Positions 36,121-48,335 of a stretch of DNA of 64,000 bases are shown one piece after another (the stretch's first letter is position 1; the number at the start of each line of letters is the position of its first letter). Both the position numbers and the translations under genes were made by a program. The stretch comes from Mytilus edulis (Eukaryota; Mollusca; Bivalvia; Mytilida; Mytilidae). Below the pieces are notes generated by a model that did not search any database, was not told the origin of the DNA, and saw only the letters and a program-made list of their open reading frames with translations. Location of the stretch: assembly GCF_963676685.1 (NCBI RefSeq), contig NC_092356.1, positions 41,317,601 through 41,381,600 on the forward strand, given 5' to 3'.

Positions 36121-39100
36121 ATGTCTGTGATTATATACATGACTTCAACAACGACAAACAGAGACGTAAGTTCATTTATTTGTTTGCAATATGATTTTGA
36201 TTTGAATGCATACACAATGAAATTATTTCGTTAAAAAGCTGAGTTTTCAGTTTTTCCACAGCACTTCATCTAAAATGGTTTCCATGGTTATCTGTTTTTC
36301 ACACTCCTTATTAAATTATTGCAGGCTATCTATTTAATCGATTTGCAAAGGTCAATACAGTGTTATTATCGTTTGAGTTTTATATCTGTCGAAAAGATGT
36401 AAAGGATTACATGTATACATAATCCTAATTAACTAGATCTGAAAAAGGGGGGGGGGGGGCATTTACTGTTATCTTCATATTTGTTTTGAAATTTTGAGAT
36501 ACAATGGCATCCTAGCTAGTGAAAATATATACATTCTCCAAACATTTTGTCATTGCATGTGTTTATAATGCATTGCATATGCCCGATTTCATCACGCACC
36601 CCCTGCTTTTTAATCATCTTTTTGTTTCTGATTTGTCATACGAGACGTACAGAAGATTTCGTTAATTAGTCTGTTTATTAACTAGGAAATGAAAAATATT
36701 CACATGTGAATGCATTCATGATGAATCTGTATGTCATCTCACGCTGATATATAAGGGGTACATTGTAGGGAAATCTTATAATTCGCTTATTAAGCTCATT
36801 TATTATCCGTCTGATGTATAATTGTATAATCGTTTGGTAAAGTAAAACTATCAACTTTGAACTAACTGTAAACATGCAGCATTAATGTCAATTTTCTCAC
36901 TATCCTAATACATGTTTTATGATGTATTAATTGCTTGAAGGATATGATTATTTTTTTACGAAAAATTGATACATAATATCGTTGATGTTCAGAACATATG
37001 TTCGACCTTGAACGATGTTGTATACAAAACTTTAAGATAAGTGTGCTTAAAATCTTGTAATTTAAAACGTATAAAACTAAATTAAGGATACTTTGATGTT
37101 AAAATTTGGTCAAACACATGTTTTACGCACATAATGTGTGTATTTTGTAAGGTTGAAAGACTAAATTTTATATCACGACCAGATAATTACACGAAAACTA
37201 GTTACCTATAGCTACCATGATTTATATACGGAAGAAAAATGTAGAGGATCACATATATTTATTCAAGTCGAAATACTTTGGAGTGGTTAGATTTTTATCA
37301 GTATTTCATATATTTTTTTATAATTCTTGTTCTTTAGTACATTTTCCGCTCTGTAAGAATGTTGGCACATGCACATCTTTCCGGTGTTAGGCTGACAAAC
37401 CGCTTGACGAAAGTATTGCTAAATTATAGAACAAAATTAGGATCTATAGTATTCTACACAAATTGATCCGTTTTCCTTTTTTTCTAGTTTTAGCTCATCT
37501 GGCACGAAATTGAATTGTCGTCCGTCGCTAACTTTTACAAAAATTTTCTCCTCTGAAACTACTGGGCCAAATTTAACCAAACTTGGCCACAATCATCATT
37601 TGGGTATCTAGTTTGAAAAATGCGTCCGGAGAATATTTTAACATGAAAAATTATCAGCGATTTAAGTTCATCAAAAATGGATAATTATATTTTGGTCCAC
37701 AATGTTGCAGTGTATAATGTTATGAATACACGTAGTACTAGGTGAGCGACGAAGACACAGGCTTTATAGAACATCTAGTTGGACGACTTTGGGCACTGTT
37801 TCAAAAATATATTGATGATTATATCTACCATAGATTGTCATTAGGTTTTATGGTGATAGTACAATGAATAAATTCGTTCATTATGATTTCTCGTTTAAGA
37901 TATACCACAAGCAAAGCAGAATAAAACTTGTTCTTGAGGGAAAAGGAATAAAATACGAAGAAGTAGATCTATGTAAGGACAAGGAAAAGCGAGATTATAT
38001 GAGAGAAAAAGCAGGAATTCCAGACTTACTGCCACCACAAATTTTCAATGGAGACACATACTGTGGGGTAATATAGTACTTAGATCAATATAAATACATC
38101 TATAGTTACTATTGAGTTCAAACTCTCGAAATAAACATTTTTGACGGAGCAACCAATAGGACTGTATTATAGTCTTGGTGTACATTTAAAAAATAAATAT
38201 TATTACAACTGGATATTCTGTTTCGAAACAGGAAAACAAAAGTATGCAAAGATGTGATAACTAGGTGGTATTTTGTGATATGATATTAATAGCGTATTGA
38301 TTAAAAACCTAAATCTTACTAAAATTACAACTCTGATTAACTGTCAGTTGACACTCTATACAGTACTTACAGAAGCCTGGTACACCAGCTATCTCGCATT
38401 CTAAATTAAAATGCTGATGTATCATATTCATATGCATATCATGCTCATTTTGTAGAGCTGATACGATACCATAAGTATTGTTCTGTGTGCCATCTGTATT
38501 TTCTAATTTAAGTCCGAAAAGGTTTTTTTAAATGCCAGCAATGGTAGAAAAAGTATTTTATTGTTTGAACAACTTTTTGTCGTTTTTGCTATTTGATTAA
38601 ATATATTGGTGAAACTACTACCTTAGGTGCAATGGTGTTTAATGTTTCATATATACAATGGCGTATTTCTGGTACCTGCTTATCATTTCTAACCAAGACG
38701 TCTATGTATAATCTTTCCTTTTAGCCCCTGTCTGCAGTTATACAGTTAAAAATTGTTAACATTAGTATAAACATATTTTATTAATAAATTCCCCATGTAT
38801 AATACTAGTGGTTACAAGCACATCTGAAATCAAGTAATTCATCAGACTGGATACGAAGACATGGGCAGTGGCGGCTTATATAAATCAATTCAAGATCTAA
38901 AACTTAATTACATTAACCATATTTACATGCTGATAGGTAGACAGATGTGTATTGAAGATATATTGAATACAATAACCTAAATATAGATCATTATTGATGA
39001 TATTTAGATATGTCTATGTATAAACACAAATGAGTACGTGAAATTTTTTACTATGTCGGAGAATGACAAAAATATGATTTTAATACGTTTACTTTTAATA

Positions 39101-42100
39101 TAACATCCAGTAAAAAGCGAGGAGAGATGAACAAGATTGTAATTCAACACTGTCTGTAAGGTCCAGTCTTTTGTTTCACTGTTAACGGAGATCAGTGTAC
39201 TAACATGAGCATCACAACGGTGCCACATGTGGATCAGGATCTGCTTTCCCTTCCGGAGCTGAAGATCACCCGAAGTTTTAGTGGGTTCTTGTTGCTCAGT
39301 ATTTTGTTTTCTATATGTTGTGTTTTGTGTACTATTGTTTATCTGGGTTTTTTTTTCTGGCATTGTCATTTTATTGTAGTGTACAAATATCAGACATATC
39401 ATGTGAAATTCAGTATACATGTATTAAAAGTGTTTTGTCCGATATCAATCAGTTTGTCTATATGTGGTTACATAGATTTCGTATACTTCAAACATCTCCA
39501 GGATCGGATTCTGTCGTTTTTAGAGGAGGGGTTTTCAACCCAAAACTAAAGGGGGACCAAACCATATGTCCCAATTCAAAAATTTTGCTTGTCAAAAAAA
39601 GGGAGTTCTTACTCCCGGACCCCTTTTTGATCCGCCACTGCAGTTTTGACTAATCAAATGTTTACTTTTAGTCCTTATGATACCTCAAATAATTCAACTT
39701 GCTACATCCTCTATAGTTTATCGTCAGTGACCTGGTCGTAGTGTGTGGAATATAACGACTTGATCATTCTCGGGTTGTAGTTGTGATTAACATTCATTGA
39801 TGCTTAATTTCTTATCTCGAAGATATTGCACTTACAAAGAAATGCAATTATCATAATGAGAAATGATAATCAAATCGTCATTCTGATTTGACTGTTCTTA
39901 TACATGAGGTAAAATCAAACTCAAAGTAACAACCTTTATCTTTTTTGACTAAACATAAATACATTACAGAAATGCCTGAAGATATTACCCCTTACATTTC
40001 CTCAAAACATACACTACGTTACAGGCACAATGTGCATGTATATGCATGTGCATTGAATCATATATTTACATGACTCAGCTGTTGAAAAAGTAATTGCCTT
40101 CTGGTTATTTTGATATCAAGCGACTATGCAATTATATGCTTTAGTGTCGTTTTCGATGTATACGTCCTTCACACTTTTATTTCTCAGTTATTTTGTAATA
40201 TCAGAATAGGATATCGTTTAAGAATAAAAGTGCATAATTATCATCTGAACCTCAAGTTTATACTGAACCAAAACAATCACTCAGACCACACTTAAAAATA
40301 TGCTCAAACCCTACTCAAAGGTACAAGTAGAAATAGAAGGCAAAAAGAAATTTAAGTGTCAAATGCCGGTTATAAGTCTTCATGCCTATGTGTTAAGTAA
40401 CTGTGTTATTTCAACCACAAGCTCCTTTTTATACTAATTGCCTTTAAAACTTAGCAGACGAAACAGTCGCACGTTGTATAATAGAGACATTCACAAGGAT
40501 TTATTTCTGTTTTTTTTAAGCGATAATCGTTCATTAAAAGTTTAAGGCTGTAAAAACAAACATACAGTAACTCTAGATCTAATTCTAAAATATATTCTGT
40601 AATCAGTTGAAATACTCATGCATCACAAGTCACGATCGTTCAGTGGTTATCTAGTTCAAAAGACAATGAACAAGTGTATGTGCCAGCATGTCATAAATAA
40701 AGAGCCCAAAGGACTTGAATGACTTGAAGTCTGTATAGTCTTTATTTAAAAGACAAACAACAGTACACAAAACTTAGTATAAAAAGCATGAGCAACAAGA
40801 CTCCCAGTAAAAACCGGGTTATCTTAGTGGCTTCAGAAGAGTAAGTAGACCCTGCTACACACGTGGCACCTGTCGTTTTGTTCGTGTTAGTACAAATTTG
40901 GTAATAAGTATCATTTGGTGAAGTCACATAATAGAAGAGGGGGGGCAAGGGGTTTAACTGTTATGCTGTTATGGGGCAATTTAATTCTTTGTTATCTGTT
41001 ATTTTGAAAATATATTTGCTGTTAGCTGTTATTGTCTTATTCTTTGTTAGCTGTTATTGGGCTATTAGTTTTTTTGTTATCTGTTATTGTGATAATGTAT
41101 TTGCTGTTAACTGTTATTGAAAATTGGAATGTTAGCATTAATTTTTTGACAGTCCATATTCGGTATAAATTGAAGATCATTAGACATTAGGGTCTACCAC
41201 TACTAATATGTTTGTCCCGTATTCAGATAAGGATTCCATTAACATTTACCCATCACAGAAGTGAGGTCCAGGACAATTCAAGTATATCTTATGATTATCC
41301 TTTGTAATAAATTCTATTTTTTTATAAATGTGTATTTTGAATTATCTTAATTTTTTGTATGAGAATAATGTTCCTTGTTTCCCGTACGAACATATTAAAT
41401 TAAAACAATTCTTAATATGACAAAAAGGAAAACATATGGCCAGGAATATCTGACAAGGATCTCAATTAAGGACTTGGTCCTAACATCCAGTTAACCTTTT
41501 TTTATAATATGGTACATAGACTCAGCTCTGTGATTCTTTTCAAAGCAGAACCAAATGCATTGTACAATGAAAGTTCCAACCATGTACTTGGGTCCGAAGC
41601 TGCACATAACTCATTACAAACAAAGATTTCTTTCGTTTTAAGCCATTTTTTCCCTACTAAACTATGTATCCTACTTACTAGTACACTTGGTACAATCAAA
41701 AACCTCAGCTGATAATAAATTGTTCAAATAAGGCCATTGAAAATAGTGGAATAAATTGCTTTTGGAGTGTCAAAATTCGTTCGAAGTACTTGATAAATTG
41801 CATGCTTATAATTGGTGCTTTTGATTTTGCTACCCTATATACCACTTTGCCTCATAGTCTTATTAAGAAAAATTCACACACCTCATTAAATGGTCATTTA
41901 GAAAAAGTCAGAATATTCAAACTCTTTTAGGTCATTTTTTTATTAGCAACAAAGGGAGCTTCAGTCAATATATATAAACAATATACCAACGTTTCATGAG
42001 AACTGCTGAAAGCATTTTTGAGTTATTTTTGAAAACTAGAAAATACCACCTTTTTCTAATGAATAAAATCCCTTAACTCAATAACATAAAATCTAAAATT

Positions 42101-43037
42101 AATAAAAATCGAAAGGGTGTTTACAACAATAGATATAAACATTTCAGCAAAGTTTCATGAGAACTGCTGAAAACATTTTTGTGTTAATGTCTGAAAACTG
42201 GAAAATCCCCCTTTTTAATTAATAAAACCCGTTAACTCGGAAAGGTAAAATCTAAATTTATAAAAATTGAAAGTGACCTCATGTTAATAGATATAAACAA
42301 TTCACCAAAATTCCTTGCTTTGTGAAAGCATTTTTGAGATATTATCAGAAAACTGAAAAAAAACCACCAATTTTATTTAATAAAAACCCATTACCCAGAA
42401 ACTTAAAATCTAAAATTTATAAAAACAAAAAGGGAGCTCACGTCAATAGATATAAACAATTTCTCAAAGTTTAATGCAAATTGGTTAAAGAGTTTTTGAG
42501 TTAATGTCCGACACGTTGACAACAGTCGGACAACAGTATACCATAAAACGTTCTGTAAACGAGCGTATAAAAAATATTATAATATATTGAGTAGTAATTT
42601 AAACTCATTCTAGATACATAAATTAATACTAAAAACATAGTCATAGAAAATGGAATGCATTACAAAGGATTATATCCGTAATAAGAAATACTGATTTTTC
42701 AAAGACCGAATTATTTTAATATTTCATTTACTGTTATCTGTTTTTGTCCATGTTAATTCCTTGTTATCTGTTATGAGGCAAATCAATTTGCTGTTTTGCT
42801 GTTATTGGGACCCCCTTGCCCCCCCTCATAGAAATTAGGATGGTGCAAACAACTATTATTACATCACAGTGGTATATTGTATACATCATAATTAAGCTAG
42901 TGTATTCAAGTTTTGTAATGCTGTCCGAATAACTGTAGACTTGTTTCTTCAATATTTTATTACTGTTTTAGGATTTCCAATCCTTTGATGATGCACTGGA
43001 AGCAGGAACGTTACAAGAATTTTTACTCCTGAAATGA
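36121..43037 (+). CDS. SH3BGRL3: SH3BGRL/SH3BGRL3-like thioredoxin-fold protein
   Basis: Three coding exons: 36121-36165 (MSVIIYMTSTTTNRD, donor GTAAGT), 37900-38067 (acceptor TTTAAG, donor GTAATA), 42972-43037 (ends LEAGTLQEFLLLK, stop). All junctions are phase 0; 279 bp gives 92 residues, the size of human SH3BGRL3 (93). Family features: an N-terminal beta strand, KIKYEEVDL-like strand (here GKGIKYEEVDLCKD), the LPPQIFNGDTYCGDF motif with the cis-Pro of the glutaredoxin fold, and a C-terminal helix. The CPxC redox motif of true glutaredoxins is absent, as in the rest of this family, so no disulfide chemistry is expected; roles are in protein interaction and signalling. Whether it is orthologous to SH3BGRL or SH3BGRL3 is unresolved. 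Intron 2 (4.9 kb) hosts copy 2 of the 1.9 kb transposon. Confidence 0.9.
37480..37790 (+). repeat. Dispersed repeat in SH3BGRL-like intron 1
   Basis: Begins TTTTAGCTCATCTGGCACGA, contains GGGCCAAATTTAACCAAACT and ends GTGAGCGACGAAGACACAGG, ACATCTAGTT. It stops about 130 bases before exon 2. Confidence 0.5.
39520..39655. repeat. GGATCC-ended repeat fragment
   Basis: GGGGTTTTCAACCCAAAACT, CAAAAAAAGGGAGTTC and GGACCCCTTTTTGATCCGCC match the element at 47827-47975. Confidence 0.5.
40937..42827 (+). mobile_element. 1.9 kb nonautonomous DNA transposon, copy 2 (6-bp target duplication)
   Basis: Same family and orientation as 31439-33375: GAGGGGGGGCAAGGGG start, CCTTGCCCCCCCTC end, and the same subterminal CTGTTATCTGTTATT repeats and internal tandem units. 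ATAGAA flanks both ends (40931-40936, 42828-42833). Relative to copy 1 it has an extra segment at about 41330-41510 and lacks part of the middle. It sits in intron 2 of the SH3BGRL-like gene, 144 bases before exon 3. Confidence 0.85.
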
Positions 43038-43955
43038 GTGGATGGATGATTTTTTAAATGGTAAGCTTTTCTAAAGTAACATACGCAGAAGGCTAGTCTA
43101 TAATTAGAACAATATCAGTAGCATCGTCTTAATGGAATTACTATTTACATTATATGCGATACGTCGTTCAAGACAATTTCTGTAGTTTAGTAAGAAAACA
43201 ATAATGTTAACAATAGATCACAATAGGAAAAAATATAATTGAAAATCGCTTCTTTTTTAGTATATATAACTCCCTATAAAGACTGTTTATAAATGAATAA
43301 AAAGACAGTGATTTTAAAAATAACACGTGCTAGCTACTAAAATTCGTTGGTTTTTTTTCAACTTGCCGTTGATGCTTTCCCGAATTGAAAGTTAACTTGA
43401 CAGGTCTTGATAATTATCTTTTTAAACATCTAATTGTTTTAAATATGTGTATGTCTCAACTATTAGGCTATTAAAATTATTCGGCATAAATCTAAAAATA
43501 AAAGTCTTCGATTTGTATGGTATTTTCATAAATGCGATCGTACAGTGTCTGAGTTCATCGTTGATAACTAATGGAAAAAGCAGCAATTATACCAATAAAG
43601 GGTGCACTTTTAATATAAAAGTTACTTTTAATAGCATTTTATTATTCAAATATAACTAATATGTTGGTACATCAATATGCACAATTTGTACAAGATATTG
43701 TTAAATCCAGATGATAACTTTCTATTTTCAGTGAATGATGCCTGTTATGTGCTAGAAGACGTATGCTGAAGAATGCAAGAACTACAAAGAAATGTTTCTA
43801 CTTTTATATATAAAGTGCAATTCTATAAGAAAAAAATGCAATTCCGTGTCGTATTTGTTTTTAAAGATGTCATTTGCTTGTAGAACTGAATATGGACTTA
43901 ACAATTTTGTATCGTGAAAATCTTATATCGAAATAAAATAACAGTTATTTTTTAC
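43038..43955 (+). other. 3'UTR of SH3BGRL-like gene with a UTR intron
   Basis: The coding exon continues past the stop to 43060, followed by GTAAGC; a good acceptor (TTTCTATTTTCAG) ends at 43731. The terminal exon would start at 43732 and carries AATAAA at 43932-43937. The last junction would lie only 23 nt after the stop, inside the usual limit for avoiding nonsense-mediated decay. Inferred from splice signals. Confidence 0.5.
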
Positions 43956-44144
43956 TACCTATTTTACTTTTTTGTCTTCTCCGATAAGCTTATATAGTTC
44001 TAAATTCTGATGGTTAATGAGCAATGTAACTAAACTGTAAATGTTTGACGAAGTATAGTTTGCCGCGGATTTATTTAAGAGTTGGATCTCTTTCGACTCT
44101 CTAACAGACCTCAAATTAATGAATTTACTGATGTAATAGTTTAA

Positions 44145-44765
44145 TCTAAGTGATAAAATTGATAATGGAAATTGGGAATGTGTCAAAGAGACAACAACCC
44201 GACCATAGAACAGACTACAGCAGATGGTCACCAATGGGTCTTCAATGTAGCAAGAAACTCTCCAGACCGGAGACGTCCTTCGGCTAGCCCCTAAACAAAT
44301 ATATATATACCGGTACTAGTTCAGTGATAATGGACGCCATACTAAACACCAAATTACACACAAGAAACTAAAATTAAAAATCATACAAGACTAACAAAGG
44401 TCAGAGGCTCCTAACTTGGGACAAAACACGGCTGGGTTAAACATGTTTTGTTTAGATCTCAACCCTCCCAAATTACCTCTAGCCAATGCAGAAAAGTAAA
44501 GGCATAACCATACGCACAGTAAAATTCAGTTCCAAAGAAGTCCGAGTCCGATGTCAGAAGAGGTAACAAAAGAAAATAATACATAAATAACAACAGACTA
44601 CTAGTAGTTACTGACATGCCAGCTCTAGACCTCAATTAAACTGATTGAAAGATTATTTCTTCATCATATGAACATCAGGCACAATCCCTCCCGTTAGGGG
44701 TTCAGTATTATACCATCATAAAATATATAAGAAGAACATAACCCGTGTCATGCCAACAGCTGATT
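44145..44765 (+). repeat. Dispersed repeat, copy C (paired with 47225-47720)
   Basis: Shares GAAGTCCGAGTCCGATGTCA, ACTGACATGCCAGCTC, CCTCAATTAAACTGAT and CGTTAGGGGTTCAGTAT with 47225-47720 in the same order and orientation. Confidence 0.65.
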
Positions 44766-45058
44766 TGTGATAAAATTGTTTATTTTTAAATAAATGTGTT
44801 TAATTCCGATGCAAAGCCCCTATAATATATTTTATAGCAAACGGAAAAATAGATGCAAATCGTGTCAGTATCAAAGCCCTTATTCTGACTTGTAGCTTGC
44901 TTGATTGAGGATCTATCTCATTGTTGAAGGCTGCACGGTTTAAAACTCGGTGGGATGGTTATTTCATCCATCATATCAAATCCTCTTATTTTATACGTCC
45001 ACATTTTTTTATTGAATCAAAAAAGACACAGGACAATTATACTTGAGTCTTATTAAAA

Positions 45059-45118
45059 TATAGAACTCTGATTTCGTTATACTCCATATGAAGTATAACG
45101 AAATCAGAGCTCTATATA
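45059..45118. repeat. 60-bp palindrome, arms about 25 bp
   Basis: TAGAACTCTGATTTCGTTAT mirrors ATAACGAAATCAGAGCTCTA around a short centre (TCCATATGA). One internal mismatch. No target duplication found. Confidence 0.65.
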
Positions 45119-46514
45119 TAATAATTAGACTGGACAGTATTAGTACTCCATTTAGTGTGTGTATATACAAACATGCATTACAAACCATGACGGGAAAACA
45201 CAATTTACTAGAAATGCAACAACATAAGTTAAATTCAAAATCGCTTGTTTCCCTTTTTACAGTGAATAGAAATTCTTTATTGAAATATTTATTATGAAGA
45301 TATGTTATGATTGTCAAGGAGACAAGTATTTAACCAAAGTCTAAATGAAGTGGATGTAAGCAATTATAGACAACCGAACGGCCTTCAACAATATGGGAAA
45401 ATGCACCGTATATATTCGGCTATGAAAGGCTTTGACATAAACAATAAATATATAAACAATTTTAGTGAGAAAACTAACGGTTAATCTGTAAAAATGGGAC
45501 CTTACGGGTTTAAATGTCAATGATTTTTATGGCAATGAAAAGAACTTATGCATTTAACTATCCTATATACTTGGTCCCAGATGCATCTAGTCAGACATTT
45601 CATTTAACGATATCAATATACATTTGTTGCTCAAAAGCTCAGCTTGGTCAATACAAAGCAGAGAAAAACAAGAATGTGTCCTAGTACACGGATACCGAAC
45701 TCGCACTGTCATTTCATATGTTAAGTGGATTGTGACATTGGGGCCAAAACTATAATTTCGCAGTAAAATTAGAAAGATCATAATTATCATAGGGAACATG
45801 TGTACTAAGATTCAAGTTGATTGAACTTTAACTTTATCAAAAACCTAAAACTTTAATCTGAAGCGGGACAGAGGGACGGACGAACGGACGCACAGACAGA
45901 ATAAAACAATAAATTGGGCATAAAAATGAAAATTGGTATAGATTGTTATCAGCAGCATGTCTACCTCTTAATTAGTCCAGAACAACCAACTCTACTTAAA
46001 GCTAGAATAATCATTCAAACAAGTTCTATAATAGTAGTCAGGGAATCTATCAAAGGGATAGACCGATAGGTTGCTGAACAACAAGTGGTCGCCTACCATA
46101 TATATATATAGAGAGAGGGGGGCTAAGAGGAAACAATATTGGACGAGAATTGTGTGTTATTTACGAAGCCAATACAGCGAGGCCCTTCAAATGTTCCGAG
46201 TAAATAATGAGATAAGACAAGGTAATATTACAATATTTAGCGTAATATTTGTGTCAGGCACTACCTCATTGCTGTCTGCTTTGTCGACTGGTATTCACAC
46301 AAAATGCTTTCCGATAACTTGAAGCCTATGTCTAATCCGGGAACTGCATATATTGATATATCAATATGTCATACCTTCTTATTTTCATATTAATTGAAAT
46401 TAGTTATGTATATCGGATTTCTGTATTTATAATTTTATATCAATGTTAACAATAAAAAAATATCATATTTGGTTACTTGGTTTTCTAGTTTACAACCTAT
46501 TGACGCTGAATGAG

Positions 46515-46790
46515 GTTGAGTAGACTGAATGAGAAGACATCATATGAGTGCCAATAAGACAACTCTCCATCCAGAAAAGTAAACAATTATGGGTCAAAGT
46601 ATGGCCTTCAACACGGAGCATTGGCTCACACCGATCATCAGCAAGATATAAAGGGCAACAAAAGACTAGTGTAATACAATTTAAACAGGAAATTACCAAC
46701 GGTCTAATATATATAAAAAAAACCGAGAAAAACAAATGAAGCACACCATCAAGCGACAACCAATGAACAAAACTGACTAATGATATTAGA
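46515..46790 (+). repeat. Dispersed repeat of the GACAACTCTCCATCC family
   Basis: CATATGAGTGCCAATAAGAC, ATGGCCTTCAACACGG and CAACGGTCTAATATATAT match the copy at 6779-7190 closely. Also related: 35565-35665 and 55850-56165. Confidence 0.65.
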
Positions 46791-47224
46791 CTATTATAAC
46801 ATGACAAAAGGGATCATATCTAAAGTTTGACATTTTACAGTCTTATGTTGGATAAGGATTATTTGCTACACTGGCAACTGTTGATGCAATAGATTTATGA
46901 TAATATACTACTTTAAAAACTGTGGTCATAAAGTGTCAGTTTCCTTATCCAATTGTGTGAATGGTGTTACAAATAAAGTTATAATTGGACGCATATTCCA
47001 GTTTCCTGTTTTCGGATCTTTTTAACGGATAAAAATGTTAGTTTCTTATTCAAAATAATAATTTTTGGTCATGGTCATGTAATTTTGTAAGTTTTCTATT
47101 CAATCGTGTTTGTTTATATATATCAACTATTCAAAACAAGTATGATACGGTTTTGCTATAAGAAATACAAAATGATGATTGGGGACAAGCCGATCGAATG
47201 GTAATGTGATAAAGGCCTCTTTCA

Positions 47225-47720
47225 ATACAAGTCTTTATAATAGACTAGACAAAACATCAATTTGAGAATGTAATTGGGAAAAAAGCATACAATACTAACG
47301 AAGGCGTGCGCCAGAGGCCCCTGACTTAGAACAGGCGCAAAATGCAACAGGGTTAAACATGTTTGTTTGAGCCATCTAAAACCTCCAGCCAAATGTAGAG
47401 TAAAGAAACACATAACAACACGCACAGTAACTATTTAAACATCGTTTTAACTGAAGAAGTCCGAGTCTGATGTCAGAAAAGGTAACAAAAGAAACTTTGC
47501 AAAGTGACAATGATACATATATTAACAAAGGACTAACCAGCAGTCACTGACATGCCAGCTCCAGCTACACCTCAATTAAACAGATAGAAAAATTAGGTCT
47601 TTATCATGTGAAAATCAAGCACATTCCCTCTCGTTAGGGGTTTGGTATCATACCATCATAAAATATATGAGAAGAACATAATCCGTATCATACCAACAGC
47701 TGCTTTGTGATAAAATTTCA
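47225..47720 (+). repeat. Dispersed repeat, copy D (paired with 44145-44765)
   Basis: Same modules as copy C, including GGTAACAAAAGAAA and ATATGAGAAGAACATAATCC. Confidence 0.65.
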
Positions 47721-47826
47721 GTTTATTTCCTATGCAAATGTGAAACCCAATGAGTGAATCAATATTTTATACCAAAATATGTCATCCTAAATGACTTTCC
47801 AACAGTATTGTAAGTATATTCCTTAT

Positions 47827-47975
47827 CAGGGGCGGATCCTGCCATTTAAAAACAGGGGGGGGGGGTCCCAACCCAGGACAAAGGGGGGTTTTAACTATAT
47901 GTTCCCATTCAAATGCATTGATTGGCCAAAAAAAAAGGGGGGGTTCCAACCCCCGGAACCCCCTGGATCCGCCAA
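47827..47975. repeat. Foldback repeat with GGCGGATCC ends
   Basis: Begins GGCGGATCCTGCC and ends CCTGGATCCGCC, with two G-runs inside and TTCCAACCCCCGGAACCCCC near the right end. A truncated relative starts at 49667 (GTGGCGGATCCTGAAATTTT). Confidence 0.6.
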
Positions 47976-48335
47976 TGCTTATGGATATACGGTATAATAT
48001 ATACATATCTATTTCTAGAATAAATCTGTTTCATGATAGGTTTGGTTGAGAATATGAAGTGAAATATATTAGTCTGTTTATGGTGTTAAAAAGCGTAAGC
48101 TATAACAGAGAGCAAATGAAAATAAGTGAGTCTGATCAAGGATTTGTATAGCGTCGCTTTACAAATTCTTGGTCTGATCCGTAAAGATCCTATACTCAGA
48201 AACGTTCACATATTCGGACATGTTCGGTTGTTTCCGCCTTTTTACGTCTTTTTTCGATGGAAAATCGGAATACGCTTACATTTCCGTCTTTGGTCTTAAT
48301 ATTATTCACACCGGAAGTTGACGTTGACTGACAAC

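Larger units (their letters stand above)
43956..48335. other. Intergenic region before SRPRB, repeat-filled
   Basis: Contains related dispersed repeats at 44145-44765, 46515-46790 and 47225-47720, a palindrome at 45059-45118 and a GGATCC-ended element at 47827-47975. ORFs here (for example 45009-45317 minus, 46071-46322 plus) show no recognisable product. Confidence 0.5.

Noticed and set aside
39004-39653. Overlapping 112-138-codon ORFs on both strands
   Set aside because: No family resemblance, no splice logic with the SH3BGRL-like gene, and the right part is a GGATCC-type repeat.
47782-48006. Pro/Gly-rich ORFs on both strands
   Set aside because: Produced by G-runs in the foldback at 47827-47975.
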